Positions 1 to 35,100 of a DNA stretch of 64,000 nucleotides are shown piece after piece. The position numbers were made by a program, and so were the translations under genes. Position 1 is the stretch's first letter. Each line of letters opens with the position of its first letter. This DNA is from Paragorgia papillata. Its lineage: Eukaryota > Cnidaria > Anthozoa > Scleralcyonacea > Coralliidae. The DNA lies in assembly GCA_035771165.1 (NCBI GenBank), contig JAWNZC010000216.1, forward strand, positions 2,384,001 to 2,448,000, in the 5' to 3' direction. The notes beneath the pieces were generated by a model, which was given only the letters and a program-made list of their open reading frames with translations, searched no databases and was not told the DNA's origin.

Positions 1-188
1 TTTACTCTAGCGCTAAGCTTAGCAATTTATGTTTGAGTTAAGCGTCAGTTCTATGTGTTCAAATTGGTTTTTAGTATTTTATTCTGTTTATAACACTATA
101 CGATTATTTTGTATTGATTTTGTTTTTTTGGTTAGAGTGATGAGTTAAGTTTAATTTCAATTCTTTTTTTAAATAAGTTAAATAAATT
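1..188. other. AT-rich unique sequence
   Basis: No coding or structural signal was recognised; it leads into a (GAGAGTTA)-type array. Confidence 0.4.
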
Positions 189-597
189 AGAGAATGAATT
201 AGAGAGTTAGAGAATTAGAGTTGGAGAGTTAGAGTTAGAGAGTTAGAGTTAGAGGATTAGAGTTAGAGAGTTGGAGTTAGAGTTAGAGAGTTAGAGAGTT
301 AGAGCGTTAGAGAGTTAGAGAGTTAGAGAGTTGGAGAGTTAGAGAGTTAGAGAGTTAGAGAGTTAGAGAGTTAGAGAGTTAGAGAGTTGGAGAGTTGGAG
401 AGTTGGAGAGTTAGAGAGTTAGAGAGTTGCAGAGTTAGAGAGTTAGTGAGTTAGAGAGTTAGAGAGTTAGAGAGTTAGAGAGTTGGAGAGTTAGAGAGTT
501 AGAGAGTTAGAGAGTTAGAGAGTTGGAGAGTTAGAGAGTTAGAGAGTTGCAGAGTTAGAGAGTTAGTGAGTTGGAGATTTAGAGTGTTGGAGTTAGT
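189..597. repeat. GAGAGTTA octamer minisatellite
   Basis: About 400 bp of imperfect GAGAGTTA units with GAGAGTTG variants, and scattered TGCAGAG and TTAGTGAG variants. It lies upstream of the SLC6 gene. Confidence 0.95.
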
Positions 598-623
598 TAG
601 TTAGTTGGTTAATTAGTTAGTTG

Positions 624-666
<43 letters not shown>

Positions 667-801
667 GGTTGGTTGGTTGGTTGGTTGGTTGGTTGGTTGG
701 TTGGTTGGTTGGTTGGTTGGTTGGTTGGTTGGTTGGTTGGTTGGTTAGTTAGTTAGTTAGTTATTTAGTTAGTTAGTTAGTTGGCTGGCTGGCTGGTTGG
801 T

Positions 802-840
<39 letters not shown>

Positions 841-999
841 TTGGTTGGTTGGTTGGTTGGTTGGTTGGTTGGTTGGTTGGTTGGTTGGTTGGTTGGTTGG
901 TTGGTTGGTTGGTTGGTTGGTTGGTTGGTTGGTTGGTTGGTTGGTTGGTTGGTTGGTTGGTTGGTTGATTGGTTGGTTGGTTGGTTGGTTGGTTGGTTG

Positions 1000-1053
<54 letters not shown>
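591..1053. repeat. TTAG / TTGG / TGGC tetranucleotide array
   Basis: Blocks of (TTAG)n, (TTGG)n and (CTGG)n follow one another, showing stepwise point variants of one tetranucleotide that were each expanded. The array ends about 300 bp before the SLC6 start codon. The GWLV-repeat reading frames across it are not genes. Confidence 0.95.
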
Positions 1054-1356
1054 CATCCGGTAGAATGATAAATTTATGTCACCGAGGGTCAACGTGTTGC
1101 GCCATGGGGCAATACCTTATTTAGCTCAATCCGATCTAGTGATTACAGTTCTGGCGCGAACGACTTCAGATTATATGGTCACGTGACTTTTCAAGTTTAC
1201 GCTATATTTATTTGTTTATATTGCCTTGAGTTGTAAAAGTCCAACAGTTTTACACGAGGCGTTATTGTGCCACGTATAACAAGTACTTCAGTGTCAGTGA
1301 ACCCTAAATACTAAAAGAAAAAAAATACAAGGATACTAAAGACAAGGATTGAAAGC
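1054..1356 (+). promoter_or_regulatory. Presumed promoter/5' UTR region of the SLC6 gene
   Basis: About 300 bp of unique sequence between the tetranucleotide array and the start codon. The last 50 bp are A-rich, as is common for 5' UTRs. I see no clear TATA box, and no transcription start can be fixed from sequence. The region is assigned by position only. Confidence 0.35.
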
Positions 1357-24549
<23,193 letters not shown>

Positions 24550-24761
24550 CAATATTGAAAAGCTTGGCACATACTGAGGCAAGTACTTGGAGTAATCGAT
24601 ATTTTGGTTACGCTAGGCTAGTGCCAGACCCCTTTCTTTCACCCCGTTCCTTGCACACCAACACTGGAACCTTGATGTTATCCCATAACATGGTGTCCGG
24701 AGACTCGGCATTAGTCTCTCGCCGGGTTTCCGCGCCATGGACTGGGTCCTAGCATAACCAA

Positions 24762-24767
24762 AATAAA
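24762..24767 (+). terminator. AATAAA polyadenylation signal
   Basis: Sits about 213 nt after the stop of putative exon 10, at a plausible distance for the end of the SLC6 transcript. Confidence 0.5.
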
Positions 24768-24779
24768 GATTCCTACGTT

Positions 24780-26055
24780 TTGTGCGTTGTCTTCACCTAA
24801 TGCCTTTCCAACCACTGACCTATGAATAACTGGACCGTGGGCTCTGTATCGAAAAATGACCCGACAACGATGGATCCTTTCGCGGATGATGACGACCGCT
24901 GGCCTCGTTTTACCTTATTTTTTATTTGACTGCGGGCTCAGATGCGCCCCCAGTCTAATGAGTCTTGTTATAAACTTATTTTGAGAAACGTCAGCGGTCA
25001 CTACCATGAGGAAAAACATCCTTAAACTGCCATCTTTGTCAGTCATTGATATAGAGCGCTCACAGTCTAGTTATATATAAGTCAGTTATATATCGATAGG
25101 CCTTGAGAATGTTGCACTAATCGTCTTTAATTTAAAGTTTACGGGTTTTTTATTTCGCTTTTCGCTTTTTTTTGTCACTAAATATTCCATGTTCTCTCTC
25201 TGAGACATTCGTGTTTTCTTCCTTTTGAGCATGCGTGAACGGTTGCCAAGATACTATTTTGGGCCCAGGCTCTAACGTGTTACTTGCTATTCTCCTGCTT
25301 GCTGCTGCTCATGAACTAGAACTTGTTTGACCAGTTCAAAACCTGACTGACTCGCTCCCAAACTTGGGGTGAAAATTGAGTTTGTTGGCAGAACCCACTT
25401 TCCCCCGAAGCCTGCGTATGTTGGAAAGCGGTTCTGATTTGCAGGGTACCCAAATACAAACCCTATCCCAATCAGAGTACACGAGAAGCTTCTGCGAGAG
25501 AACATGGAATTACAGTGGATTTTTCCTCCAAGTATGTGCCTTTTGTTTAAGTTATAGTTTGAATTTTTGTTCATAGTTTTGTTTATTGTTTCTTTTGGGT
25601 GTGTTGGTTGTATTTTCCTAGTTTCTTCGCGCCTTACATTAAAAGTATTAATGTAATACGCGAAAGAAATGACTAGTAATTAGGGGCGTGGCGACTGGGT
25701 GTGTGGGTGGGTGCGACACCCCCCCCCTCCCTCCAATAATTCTTAACATTATTCAGAGTTTCAGTGACTTTTGATTGTTTCCGTAAAAATAAAATGTTTC
25801 TGTCTTGTTTTGTGTTGCCCAGCTGCTGGATACCCGTTTATACATTCCAAGTTTTTCGATCAATTCTCGCCTTTTTTACACTGATATGAAAATTTTCATT
25901 TATCGTTGCAAAAAGTTGGTCATGATATGACACCCCACCCTCAATCGTGATTCCTTCGCCACGTCCTTGCTAGTAATGTATATTACAGTTGATTTCACAT
26001 CGCTTTACCCCGCTGTGTTGCCTAGTTTGTTCAGAAGTGTCCAAAATTTGGCAAC
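24780..26055. other. Intergenic, unassigned
   Basis: Mostly unique AT-rich DNA with a C-run near 25718-25730. No exon or RNA recognised. Confidence 0.4.
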
Positions 26056-26057
26056 TA

Positions 26058-26222
26058 TGGGGGCTTTCCATTTACACGGTTAGACCGGTCAGTCCTGTTA
26101 AATGGAACATGATTCGTTTGAGGCCTGGGATGGTCTGACTGGAAAATTTGGTCCTAATCAAAAGCAAGTCCATTCTGGCCGGACTGATCGGTCTAACCTT
26201 GTCAATTGGAAAGCGCCCCTAT
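26058..26222. mobile_element. Short inverted-repeat element
   Basis: Ends GGGGGCTTTCCATTTACACG and its inverse (GTCAATTGGAAAGCGCCCCT). Internal GACCGGTCAGTCC is also inverted. About 160 bp, MITE-like. Confidence 0.75.
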
Positions 26223-26311
26223 GTTCTCAATATCATTATCAATTGACCCAATCAAATAACTCCCAACCTGATAGCTACAACGTGGTTGCCAAATTTTGAA
26301 CCAACTTTCTA

Positions 26312-26575
26312 AAGTCCCGCACAGACGACCAAGTTTTCCTTGACAAGTTTTTCCTTGACAAGTTTTATTTGTTCGTGTGCACGACACAAATTGACAAGTT
26401 TTTCCTTGACAAGGAGCCTTGTTCAAAAGCTGGTCTTGCCAGGTCTTGACAAGATCATCTCCGAAGCTTATTACGCGACCATTGCCGTCAAGGAAAACGT
26501 GTTCATCGTACACACGAGCAAGGAAAGTTACCAAGGAACTTGTCAAGAAAAACTTGGTCGTCTGTGCTGGGCTTA
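26312..26575. mobile_element. Short inverted-repeat element
   Basis: Ends CCCGCACAGACGACCAAGTT and the inverse (CTTGGTCGTCTGTGCTGGGC). CTTGACAAG words recur inside. About 260 bp, MITE-like. Confidence 0.75.
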
Positions 26576-26756
26576 ACGAACTTTGCAGTACGGTAAAGTG
26601 ATATGAAATCAACTATAATTTTGTCTTTTGGGAAAATTTTTTTCAAATTGTGTACTTATAAAATAAGCTAACTAATAAGCGCAACAAATGTCTGTAACTT
26701 GTGTCACTGCGTTGTAAGGTGCTTCTGAGCTTTGTTTTCACATACCAGGGCACACC

Positions 26757-27312
26757 CAATCTCGTTCCCAGAGCCCACGGCCCCCACCCGGGAAACGAGA
26801 GACTCTGGGATAATCCGTTTCAAATCACAGGATTCTTGTTATTCCGGTTGAGTACGCATGCGTAAATATCCGAGCGGAATCTGGATAGTATGTTCTCCTT
26901 GTTTGACTTTTCCCCAAACAAGTCAATGGGGTTGCTGGCGAAGCTCGAATTACAGCATCTACACACATACGGCGAAGATATCGATCGCGGCAACGTCTTC
27001 ACTGGAGTCTTGTCGTCCGACATCTTTGTTATTTTGGTTTTATTAATTCTACTTCCGGTCACTTCAATTTTAATTTAATTTTAATTTTATTAGCTTCGCC
27101 ATAGACTTGACTATAAATACATGTATGGTATCACAAAATAAACACAAATTTAAACCTATGGCAGGGTCACCGCAACAGCGTGAAGGCCAATTACTGCGGG
27201 CCCAACTCATGCTCACTATTCAGCCAATAACGTAACGATTTGAAAGGGATTATCCCAGAGTCTCTCGTTTTCCGGGTGGGGAACGTGGGCTCTGGGAACG
27301 AGATAAGAACAG
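26757..27312 (-). mobile_element. DNA element with terminal inverted repeats and zinc-finger-like exon, copy 2
   Basis: Terminal inverted repeats: CTCGTTCCCAGAGCCCACG near 26761 and the inverse near 27288. Minus strand carries the same MSDDKTPVKTLPRS and YVCRCCNSSFASNPIDLF segment as at 20.3 kb. A ~170-bp AT-rich insertion (27063-27205) separates the halves here but not in copy 1. Protein identity is uncertain. Confidence 0.65.
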
Positions 27313-27413
27313 GATGTCCATTTTCATTGGTTCACCTGCATGATCTATTAAGGACACACAAATGGCGTCAAATCACGTCATTGATAAACCACTTGAATTT
27401 TTATTGTATAAAG

Positions 27414-27614
27414 GTAATAGATTAGATTTTCTCTATGTGTGTGTACTGTAATAGCTCACAGAAGACGTCACAGAAGACGTCACAGCGTGTAAAGAACAAC
27501 AGTCACGCCACTCGACTTCGTCTCGTCTCGTACATTTTTTATCTTTACACGCTGTGATGTCCTCTGTGATCTATTGCAGTACACACACGCACGGAGAAAA
27601 ATGTAATCTATTGG
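27414..27614. mobile_element. Fold-back element
   Basis: Inverted arms with TAGATTAGATTTTCTC/GTACTGTAATAG and CAGCGTGTAAAG on the left, complements at 27540-27613; centre TCTCGTCTCG. Confidence 0.7.
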
Positions 27615-27679
27615 TGAAATAGCATTTGTAACCGAGCAAAGTTGTGACACGTGTTGTAGAAAGTTGTTGCTAGTATTAA

Positions 27680-28062
27680 GCGGGCATGTTTACAAGGAGG
27701 TATAGGGTTACCCTAGCACCTGGATCAAAGTTAGCTCGGGTTTACAAGCAAAATTTCACAGGTAGGTTCACCCTGCTGCCGGGGTCAACTTTATCAGATG
27801 TGGTTACGAAGCACTAATAACAAGAAGCCTGGTACTAGTATATAAAGAATTGTACCGGGTATACGCGAGTTTATATATCCCGACAAAACGCGTTTATACA
27901 AGGACAAAACCGCATAACCTGGCTACTAGGGTTACCCTAGCATCAGGGTTACCCTAGCGTCCTTGTAAACACGACAAACAAAAAAAAACCAAGAAATGTA
28001 CGAGAGTTAGGGTAACCTGGGTGCTAGGGTAACCATACCTCCTTGAATACAGGCCTTTAGCA
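27680..28062. mobile_element. Fold-back element with GGGTTACCCTAGC ends
   Basis: GTTTACAAGGAGGTATAGGG near 27687 is inverted near 28035-28050; GGGTTACCCTAGC occurs several times internally. Confidence 0.7.
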
Positions 28063-28164
28063 ATAGGGATGTGCCGAGTGCTACCGTTTGAGTTTCACTG
28101 GTGACCAAAATTGATGAGCCGCCGTTGATGATGACCTAATGCAAAGGAATTGTAATCACGTGAG

Positions 28165-28610
28165 ATAGGTAAGGAAAGACGTTTCGATCTGTCAATCCAA
28201 ATCCGATCCGAAGCCAAAAAATCGTAATCCGATCCGGTCCGAAAAAATTAAAACACCGGATATATGTTGCAAATAGTTGCGCAAACTTTCCGAAAAGAAA
28301 ACCAATGAACAAATACATTTAAGAAAACTACTCTACAATAATAATCTTATGCAATAATATCCTTCATATATTGTGCAACGTGCATACAACTAGTGAATTT
28401 GTTAATTTTGTGACAAAAACAATGACAAAAGTGAATCTGATGCGGGTCAGTAAAAAAGTGCAAAATCCGATTCGATTCGATCTCAGAAAAAAAGAACAAA
28501 ATCCGATCCGAGAAAAAAAGAACTAAATCCGATCCGATCCGAACGATAAAAGTTTAGTCCGAATCCGATCCGATCGGATTCGGGTCGGATTCGGATCGGA
28601 TTCGCACACC
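28165..28610. repeat. CGGATCGGATTCG low-complexity element
   Basis: Both ends are rich in ATCCGATCCG or its complement and can pair. It may be a degraded fold-back repeat. Confidence 0.6.
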
Positions 28611-28956
28611 TTTACTTTATATGTACACGATATAAATATGTCGTGGACTTCCCACGGTGTAGTGTTTGCATCCTTTAGATGTAACGTCGAACGATGCCAT
28701 AATAAAGAACCAAAACTTGCCGTAAAGACTGCATTCTTTCACTCGCGTGATTACATTCCTTTGTGTTAGGCTTGTTAGTGATGCGTTGTTATTTTGGGTC
28801 CGACGAGCACTCAACTGATTTTGGTAGTGGCTTGTCAATTTTGGCTACCTGTGTAGTTTTAACCTTAGTATATATATATCCGAATTTGAGGCATCTCTAT
28901 ACGATTTATTTTAATCCAAAAAAATAAAAGCGGCTCCGATTTAGGGAAATAATGAC

Positions 28957-29300
28957 CTATGAAACGAAAATTAAGTTTGTCTTATTTGAAAGAACACTTA
29001 AAATGATAGAATAACATCTTTTGCAGTTTTTCATTTCCTTGCTTCGTTCTTGAGATATTTCAGTTTGTTTCATGTAAATGTCGCATGTTGCGACGTCACA
29101 CGTGCATAATGAGTTATCGGAAACGTTATTGATCTTTGCTATTGTTAAATATAATCACTTGACAATCTACATGTTTAGTGTTCTGAAAAAAAGTGAAATA
29201 TCTCAAGAACGAAGCAAGGAAACGAAAAACTGCAAAATATGTTACTCTATCATTTTAAGTGTTCTTTCAAATAATTTTCGTTTCATGGGCACTTTAACGA
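28957..29300. mobile_element. MITE family B, copy 1
   Basis: Palindromic element: CGAAAATTAAGTTTGTCTTA and TTCCTTGCTTCGTTCTTGAG on the left with complements on the right. Related to the 32.4-kb copy. Confidence 0.82.
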
Positions 29301-29700
29301 CAAAATATCGCCTTCCTCGTGACATCCATCTGGTGCCGTATTTTTCTCGACATTTTTGACGGGACAAAATCTTTATTGTCTACATTTTAAAAACGAAAAA
29401 AAAAAAGGTTAAAAAAATTTGAAAACTCCAAAAAAATATTTAAAATAACTAAAAAAGTAATTAAAAAATCACTTAACAACTAATCCATTATTAGTCTTAA
29501 AATTTGCTGGTTAAAAAATCTTTACGGTTACTGTAGACCTTCGGGTTATGTTTTAGGGAAAACATTAGCGCTCCGTCCGATTATTGCATATACGAAAACC
29601 TACACGTTATTCGAAAGCTGATATAACTGGCAACAGACTGCAGCAAAACATTTGGTCATTTTAGGAACGCAAACAAAAAATAGCACTTCTGTTTATTAAA
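29300..29700. other. Intergenic, A-rich, unassigned
   Basis: AAAAAT-type low complexity around 29390-29520; no gene. Confidence 0.35.
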
Positions 29701-30216
29701 GGGTATTATTTAATAAAAATTAATTATTTAATAAAAATTGTCTCATTTGAAAGAACTCGTCAAATGGTATAAGAAGACCTTTTACAATTTTCCCGTATCT
29801 GTTTTGGTTTTGGAAATATTTCGACCAAAGACAGCCTGCTGTCCACCATCTTGGAATTATTTTCGATATGCATGTGACATCATAAGCAGGGTAAAGTGAA
29901 ATTTTTATCTTGCCAACCTTATGACATTATGCGCTAGAAACTCGATTTTGTTGCGCTATTTCCATTTTAAATTGACCCACAACATTTAAAAAGCCTTCCG
30001 TGGAAATTTGGTCACCCACGGAGTAGTTTCGTCAGGTTTACCCTGCTTATGACGTCACCAATTTCCTAGTTAATTAGACCCAATATTACAACAAGATGGC
30101 AGACAGCACGCTGTCTTTGGTCGAAATATTTCAAAACACAAGAAAGATACAGAAAAATTGTAAAAGGTCTTCTTATACCATTTGACGAGTTCTTTCAAAT
30201 GGGACAAATTTAATTT
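29700..30216. mobile_element. MITE family A, copy 2
   Basis: Inverted relative to copy 1. The left end has an extra TTATTTAATAAAAATTAA stretch; the right end is altered. Internal CAAGATGGCAGACAGCACGC and TTACCCTGCTTATGACG are conserved. Confidence 0.85.
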
Positions 30217-30602
30217 AAAGTAAATAATGCGCTTTTTCCTTGTTTAGAAATAAAAAAACACGATTTCCTTTCCAAAATCTGAAATCCGTCATAAAATGCT
30301 TCACTTTCAGCGAATACAAAAATAAAATGGTTTGAAGATCTACAGTAACCTAATGTTAAAAAAAAATTTCTTTATCTATATTATTAATCAATAGTATTAA
30401 CATTACTAATGCGTATTTATTATCTATTTATACAAAAACATTCTCTAACGATTATTTTACGAAAACAACGAAAACTTATTTAAAAAATCTTGCAATATAA
30501 TATTTCAAAAAAAATAAATTTCGGTCATTAAAAAATTCCAAAAAGATTTTTAAAAAAATATGAATTTATTCATTTATTCGTTTATTTTATTTGTTTGGAT
30601 AT

Positions 30603-30634
<32 letters not shown>

Positions 30635-31010
30635 ATAAGTATTAAAGATAATCGGTCAAATAATAAAGACCAAATTGCTTTTTGTTTGATAATATAAAAA
30701 CAGATCGGATGTCACGAGGATCTCGCGCGCGGAGCCGTCCCGCGATTGCTCGTGGGCTTGCGCGAGGCGGAGTAGAAGGCTTGGGAAAGAGATCACGCAA
30801 TCAAACAATAAATTCACTTGTTTATAAACGGCCAATGAACATCGAAGGTCATCGGTGATGCTTCGACAATTGCCGTAGTTTTCCGACAACCAGACCCCTA
30901 ACGGTCAGTGGTCGCGACGAATCCGTTGCTATGGTGAAAACCAATGATTAATTCGTCAGCATTAGAGTTAAACCGGATGTTCCTTACCGCGCGACCTTGG
31001 ATACACGGCA
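30217..31010. other. Intergenic, unassigned
   Basis: Contains a short (TTTA)n run near 30600-30632. No gene seen. Confidence 0.35.
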
Positions 31011-31016
31011 ACTCTT

Positions 31017-31160
31017 TGGCAAGTTGCTAAAAATTCGCATTTTAAATATCGAACTTCACATAACACGAAGCTTACTAAAAGTTAGTTGTTCTGAATTTCA
31101 ATAAAACTTCATATTATGTCAAGTTCGATATTTAAAATGCGAATTTTTAGCAACTTGCTA
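31017..31160. mobile_element. Short fold-back element
   Basis: CAAGTTGCTAAAAATTCGCA and ATATCGAACTT on the left are inverted at 31115-31158. About 45 bp per arm. Confidence 0.75.
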
Positions 31161-31189
31161 AGCGCAATGTTGCTATCAATATTGCAATG

Positions 31190-31422
31190 TTAAGGCCTGG
31201 CCAAACGCTTTCAACATTTCATGCAACATCGTTCAACATTGTTGAACGCATGTTGAACGAAAATTTGAACATGTTCAAATTTCGTTCAACACCATTCAAC
31301 AACGTTCAACATCATTCAACAGGGTGGCCAAACGCTTTCAACATGTTGAATCACGGTTGAATTCAACAATGTTGAACGATGTTGAATGAAATGTTGAAAG
31401 CGTTTGGCTAGGCCTTCACTAT
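31190..31422. mobile_element. MITE with GGCCTGGCCAAACGCTTTCA ends
   Basis: Terminal inverted repeats of about 28 bp; interior is an ordered set of inverted GTTCAACA/TGTTGAAC words. Confidence 0.78.
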
Positions 31423-31579
31423 CAATATTGTAAGGTCGCGCACAACCTGCTTCGAAATCTTGCTTGCGTTGTAACATATTTATTGTGCCTCGTTCATGTG
31501 TTCTTGTTGAGATGTTGCGCGTTTCAACGTGATTTGTAAATAATTTGTTAATACGGAGGGCGGATCCAGCCATTAAATA

Positions 31580-31830
31580 CCGTCATGACATGACATCACC
31601 TTGACGTCATATCTCGATCTTACCATGACGTCATATTATTACACCATTATGACGTCATATCGTGACGTCACTATGACGTCATATCGTCTCATTACATTGC
31701 GTCATATCGTCTCATTACATTGCGTCATATCGTGAGATCACCTTGACGTCATATCTCGGCATTACCATGACGTCATAGTGTGACACCATCACGCAACGTA
31801 GCCACGACTTCATATCGTGACGTCACCAAC
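31580..31830. repeat. TGACGTCATATCG-type degenerate repeats
   Basis: Repeated TGACGTCA (CRE-like palindrome) with CATATCGT spacers. Could be a degenerate satellite; function as CRE sites is not shown. Confidence 0.7.
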
Positions 31831-32410
31831 ATGTTCGTCCATAAATTAGCGATGATGCTGAGCGACGTATTAGGCAAAATGTTATCCCGGCAACGAAGAC
31901 CAACGAAAAACTATTCTGCTATGGCCGTACAAAGCTTTGCATTAAAGGTCGCCATTATCACGCCCCTTGTTGTGACGTCACGATGTCCATACACAATGAG
32001 ACTAAACGTAAGTGAAGCCTGACTACACGTAGATAGAAGCTTCGCGCATGCTCTACACCCATTTTGGATCCGCCCCCAACCGCTGTACATATTTACTGTA
32101 GACTTCCTATTTACTAGTTTCAATAGCTTTATATTTAATGTGTGTCTTGCTGTGGTAGAAAGTAGTGACGAACTATTGTTATTATTTAACCTAATTACTC
32201 TATAAAGTTGTTGTAATTAATTCTTCGATATATTAATCTGAAGATCAGGTGTATATACATATATATAATCAATAAAAAGTACATCCTGGATGCTTGCTTG
32301 CTTTGACGCAACGTTTTTGCAACATCTATCAAGTGCGCGCGCAGACACACCTTGTCAATAACAAGGAGACTGGAAACAGCGCGCATAATTTTTGACATAA
32401 TTCTTGCGCA
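31831..32410. other. Intergenic, unassigned
   Basis: No gene or repeat recognised. Confidence 0.35.
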
Positions 32411-32412
32411 TG

Positions 32413-32912
32413 CTTAAAGGGCATATGACTCGAAAATTAAGTTTGTCTTATTGAAAAGAACATTTAAAATGATAAAATAACATCTTATCCAGTTTTTGGT
32501 TTCCTTGCTTCGTTTTCGAGATATTCCAGCTTGTTTGATATGCAAATGACACAACTTTTTACGTTACATGTGCATAATGAGTTATCAGAAAAGGTTACAT
32601 ATCTTTGCTATTATGAAAACATGGGCTTAACTCAAAGGAAGCATGTGCGTGTTTCTACCCACAACGCCAAATATGTAGAACTCCAAGTGATTTCGTTTCA
32701 CAATAGCAAAGATATGTAACGTTCTCTCGGTAACTCATAATACTCATTATGCACGTGTGACGTAATGAGTTGTGTCATTTGCATATCAAACAAACTGGAA
32801 TATCTCAAAAACGAAGCGAGGAAACCAAAAACTGCAAAAGATGTTATTTTATCATTTTAAATGTTCTTTTCAATAACACAAACTTAATTTTCGAGTCATA
32901 TGCCCTTTAAGG
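32413..32912. mobile_element. MITE family B, copy 2
   Basis: TAAAGGGCATATGACTCGAA at the left end and its complement at the right; long inverted arms with GCTTCGTTTTCGAGATATTC and CATGTGCATAATGAGTTATC. Confidence 0.85.
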
Positions 32913-33540
32913 CCCTGTTACACGGTGCAATCATAGTTAATAGAACATATACATGGTTTGGAAGCTCTGTCTTTCAACATGAAGCATGGTCATGTTGAAC
33001 TGATAATGCAGTTCCTTATATGGAAGTAAATTCTATGGACACGTGACGATGAAGCACCACAACACGTGACGATGAAGCAACTCACTAATTAAACCCGAGC
33101 GTTGCTATTGGATGACTGCTTCATTATACAGAAAATACAATACCGTGAAATTGCACAAATTTCCATAAACTTGAACAAAAACATAGAACAATCAATTTGG
33201 ACGAGTTTCCAAACCATGTATATGTTCTATTATAAGTATGGTGCAATTTTTCATACAACTTTTCTCGCAATGATGACTCATGCAGCATTACAGTTGCAAG
33301 ACAGGGGGTGTTACACGCTGCAACGCGTTTATGCAATTTTCCAATGATTTGGATTTCGGTAAAAGTGAGTAGAATGGGGAGAGACTCGATTGAGTGCCAA
33401 ATCATAACAAAATATTGCGAGACAAGTTGCTGAAGGGGTGGTACACGGTGCAACACTGAAACAAATTGCTGTAATCGTTGCAGAAAGTAGAACCTGATTC
33501 TACTTTGTGCAACGATTGCTGCAACTTGTTTCGCAACGAT
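32913..33540. other. Intergenic, GTTACACGGTGCAA-containing sequence
   Basis: The words TTACACGGTGCAA and TTGCAACGATTG recur here and grade into the ~60-bp array; probably remnants of its founder element. Confidence 0.5.
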
Positions 33541-33544
33541 TTTT

Positions 33545-34440
33545 ACCATTGCACAGCATGTTACACGGTGCAATGGTTCGTGCAACTTGTGTTACAATGA
33601 TCTTGATCATTGCACAGCATGTTACACACTGCAATGGTTCGTGCAACTTGTCTTACAATGATCTTGATCATTACACAGCGTGCTACACACTGCAATGGTT
33701 CGTGCAACTTGTCTCACAATGATCTTGACCATTGCACAGCATGTTACACACTGCAATGGTTCGTACAACTTGTCTTACAATGATCTTGACCATTACACAG
33801 CATGTTACACACTGCAATAGTTCATGCAACTTGTCTCACAATGATCTTGATCATTGCACAGCATGTTACACACTACAATGGTTCGTGCAACTTATCTTAC
33901 AATGATCTTGATCATTGCACAGCATGTTACACACTGCAATGGTTCATGCAACTTGTCTTACAATGATCTTGATCATTACACAGCATGTTACACACTGCAA
34001 TGGTTCATGCAACTTGTCTCATAATGATCTTGATCATTGCACAGCATGTTACACACTGCAATGGTTCATGCAACTTATCTTACAATGATCTTGATCATTA
34101 CACAGTATGTTACACACTGCAATGGTTCATGCAACTTGTCTTACAATGATCTTGATCATTGCACAGCATGTTACACACTGCAATGGTTCATGCAACTTGT
34201 CTTACAATGATCTTGATCATTACACAGCATGTTACACACTGCAATGGTTCATGCAACTTGTCTCACAATGATCTTGATCATTACACAGTATGTTACACAC
34301 TGCAATGGTTCATGCAACTTGTCTTACAATGATCTTGATCATTACACAGCATGTTACACACTGCAATGGTTCATGCAACTTGTCTCACAATGATCGTGAT
34401 CATTGCACAGCATGTTACACACTGCAATGGTTCATGCAAG
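33545..34440. repeat. ~60-bp satellite
   Basis: About 14-15 copies with landmarks CAGCATGTTACACACTGCAA, TTCATGCAACTTGTC and the palindrome AATGATCTTGATCATT. Confidence 0.95.
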
Positions 34441-35100
34441 TTGGTTTTTTTAGTGGCGCAACTACTGGTGGGAAGGGTGGGTAAACCCCACGGGCCCCGA
34501 GCAAAAATAATTAATTAGGGGCCCCGAGCATTTTGTGACGTCATTATTATCATGTCATGACATTATATTATCATGCCTTCCAACTATGTCGTTATGTTGT
34601 GTTGTTTCAGACTGCTGACATAAAACATCAACATAACGTGGTTTTTGCCTTTGCGACGTTTGCGTTATTGTCTTTATGTGGTTATGTTGCTAGTGTGAAC
34701 TTTGACATTAAGACAAAAGTTACATCCGCCCCCTCATTAAAGATCTATTTATGTGTGACAGATTTATAGGATTATAGTAAAGACTGAAAATGAACGGGCG
34801 TGGGAATTTTCACTGAAGTCCCCTGAACATTTTATGAATCTATTCAAATAATCTGCCCACTTTAACAGATTTTGAATCGGAGTATGAGTGATTAGATTTT
34901 GCTCAAAAGTGCCCTCAAAGTGCAGGAATTGCCATTTCAGAGACCCAGAGACCCTAGGGAAGCATGCCCCCAACCCCCTTTAGAAATGTGGTCACTAAAT
35001 CGGAAAGGGCCCCCGTTAAGTAATCAATCCCACGGGCCCCCAGGCCCAGATGCCTAGTTGCGCTACTGCAATTCAATAAACGTATATTTTACTGTAAGAC
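34441..35100. other. Intergenic, unassigned
   Basis: Unique sequence. GCCCCGAGC/GGGCCCC words near 34485-34525 and 35010-35045 recur and may mark the ends of an inserted element. Confidence 0.35.

Noticed and set aside
591..1053. Telomeric repeat
   Set aside because: TTAG/TTGG tetramers are not TTAGGG, and similar arrays occur in introns (22.1-22.5 kb).
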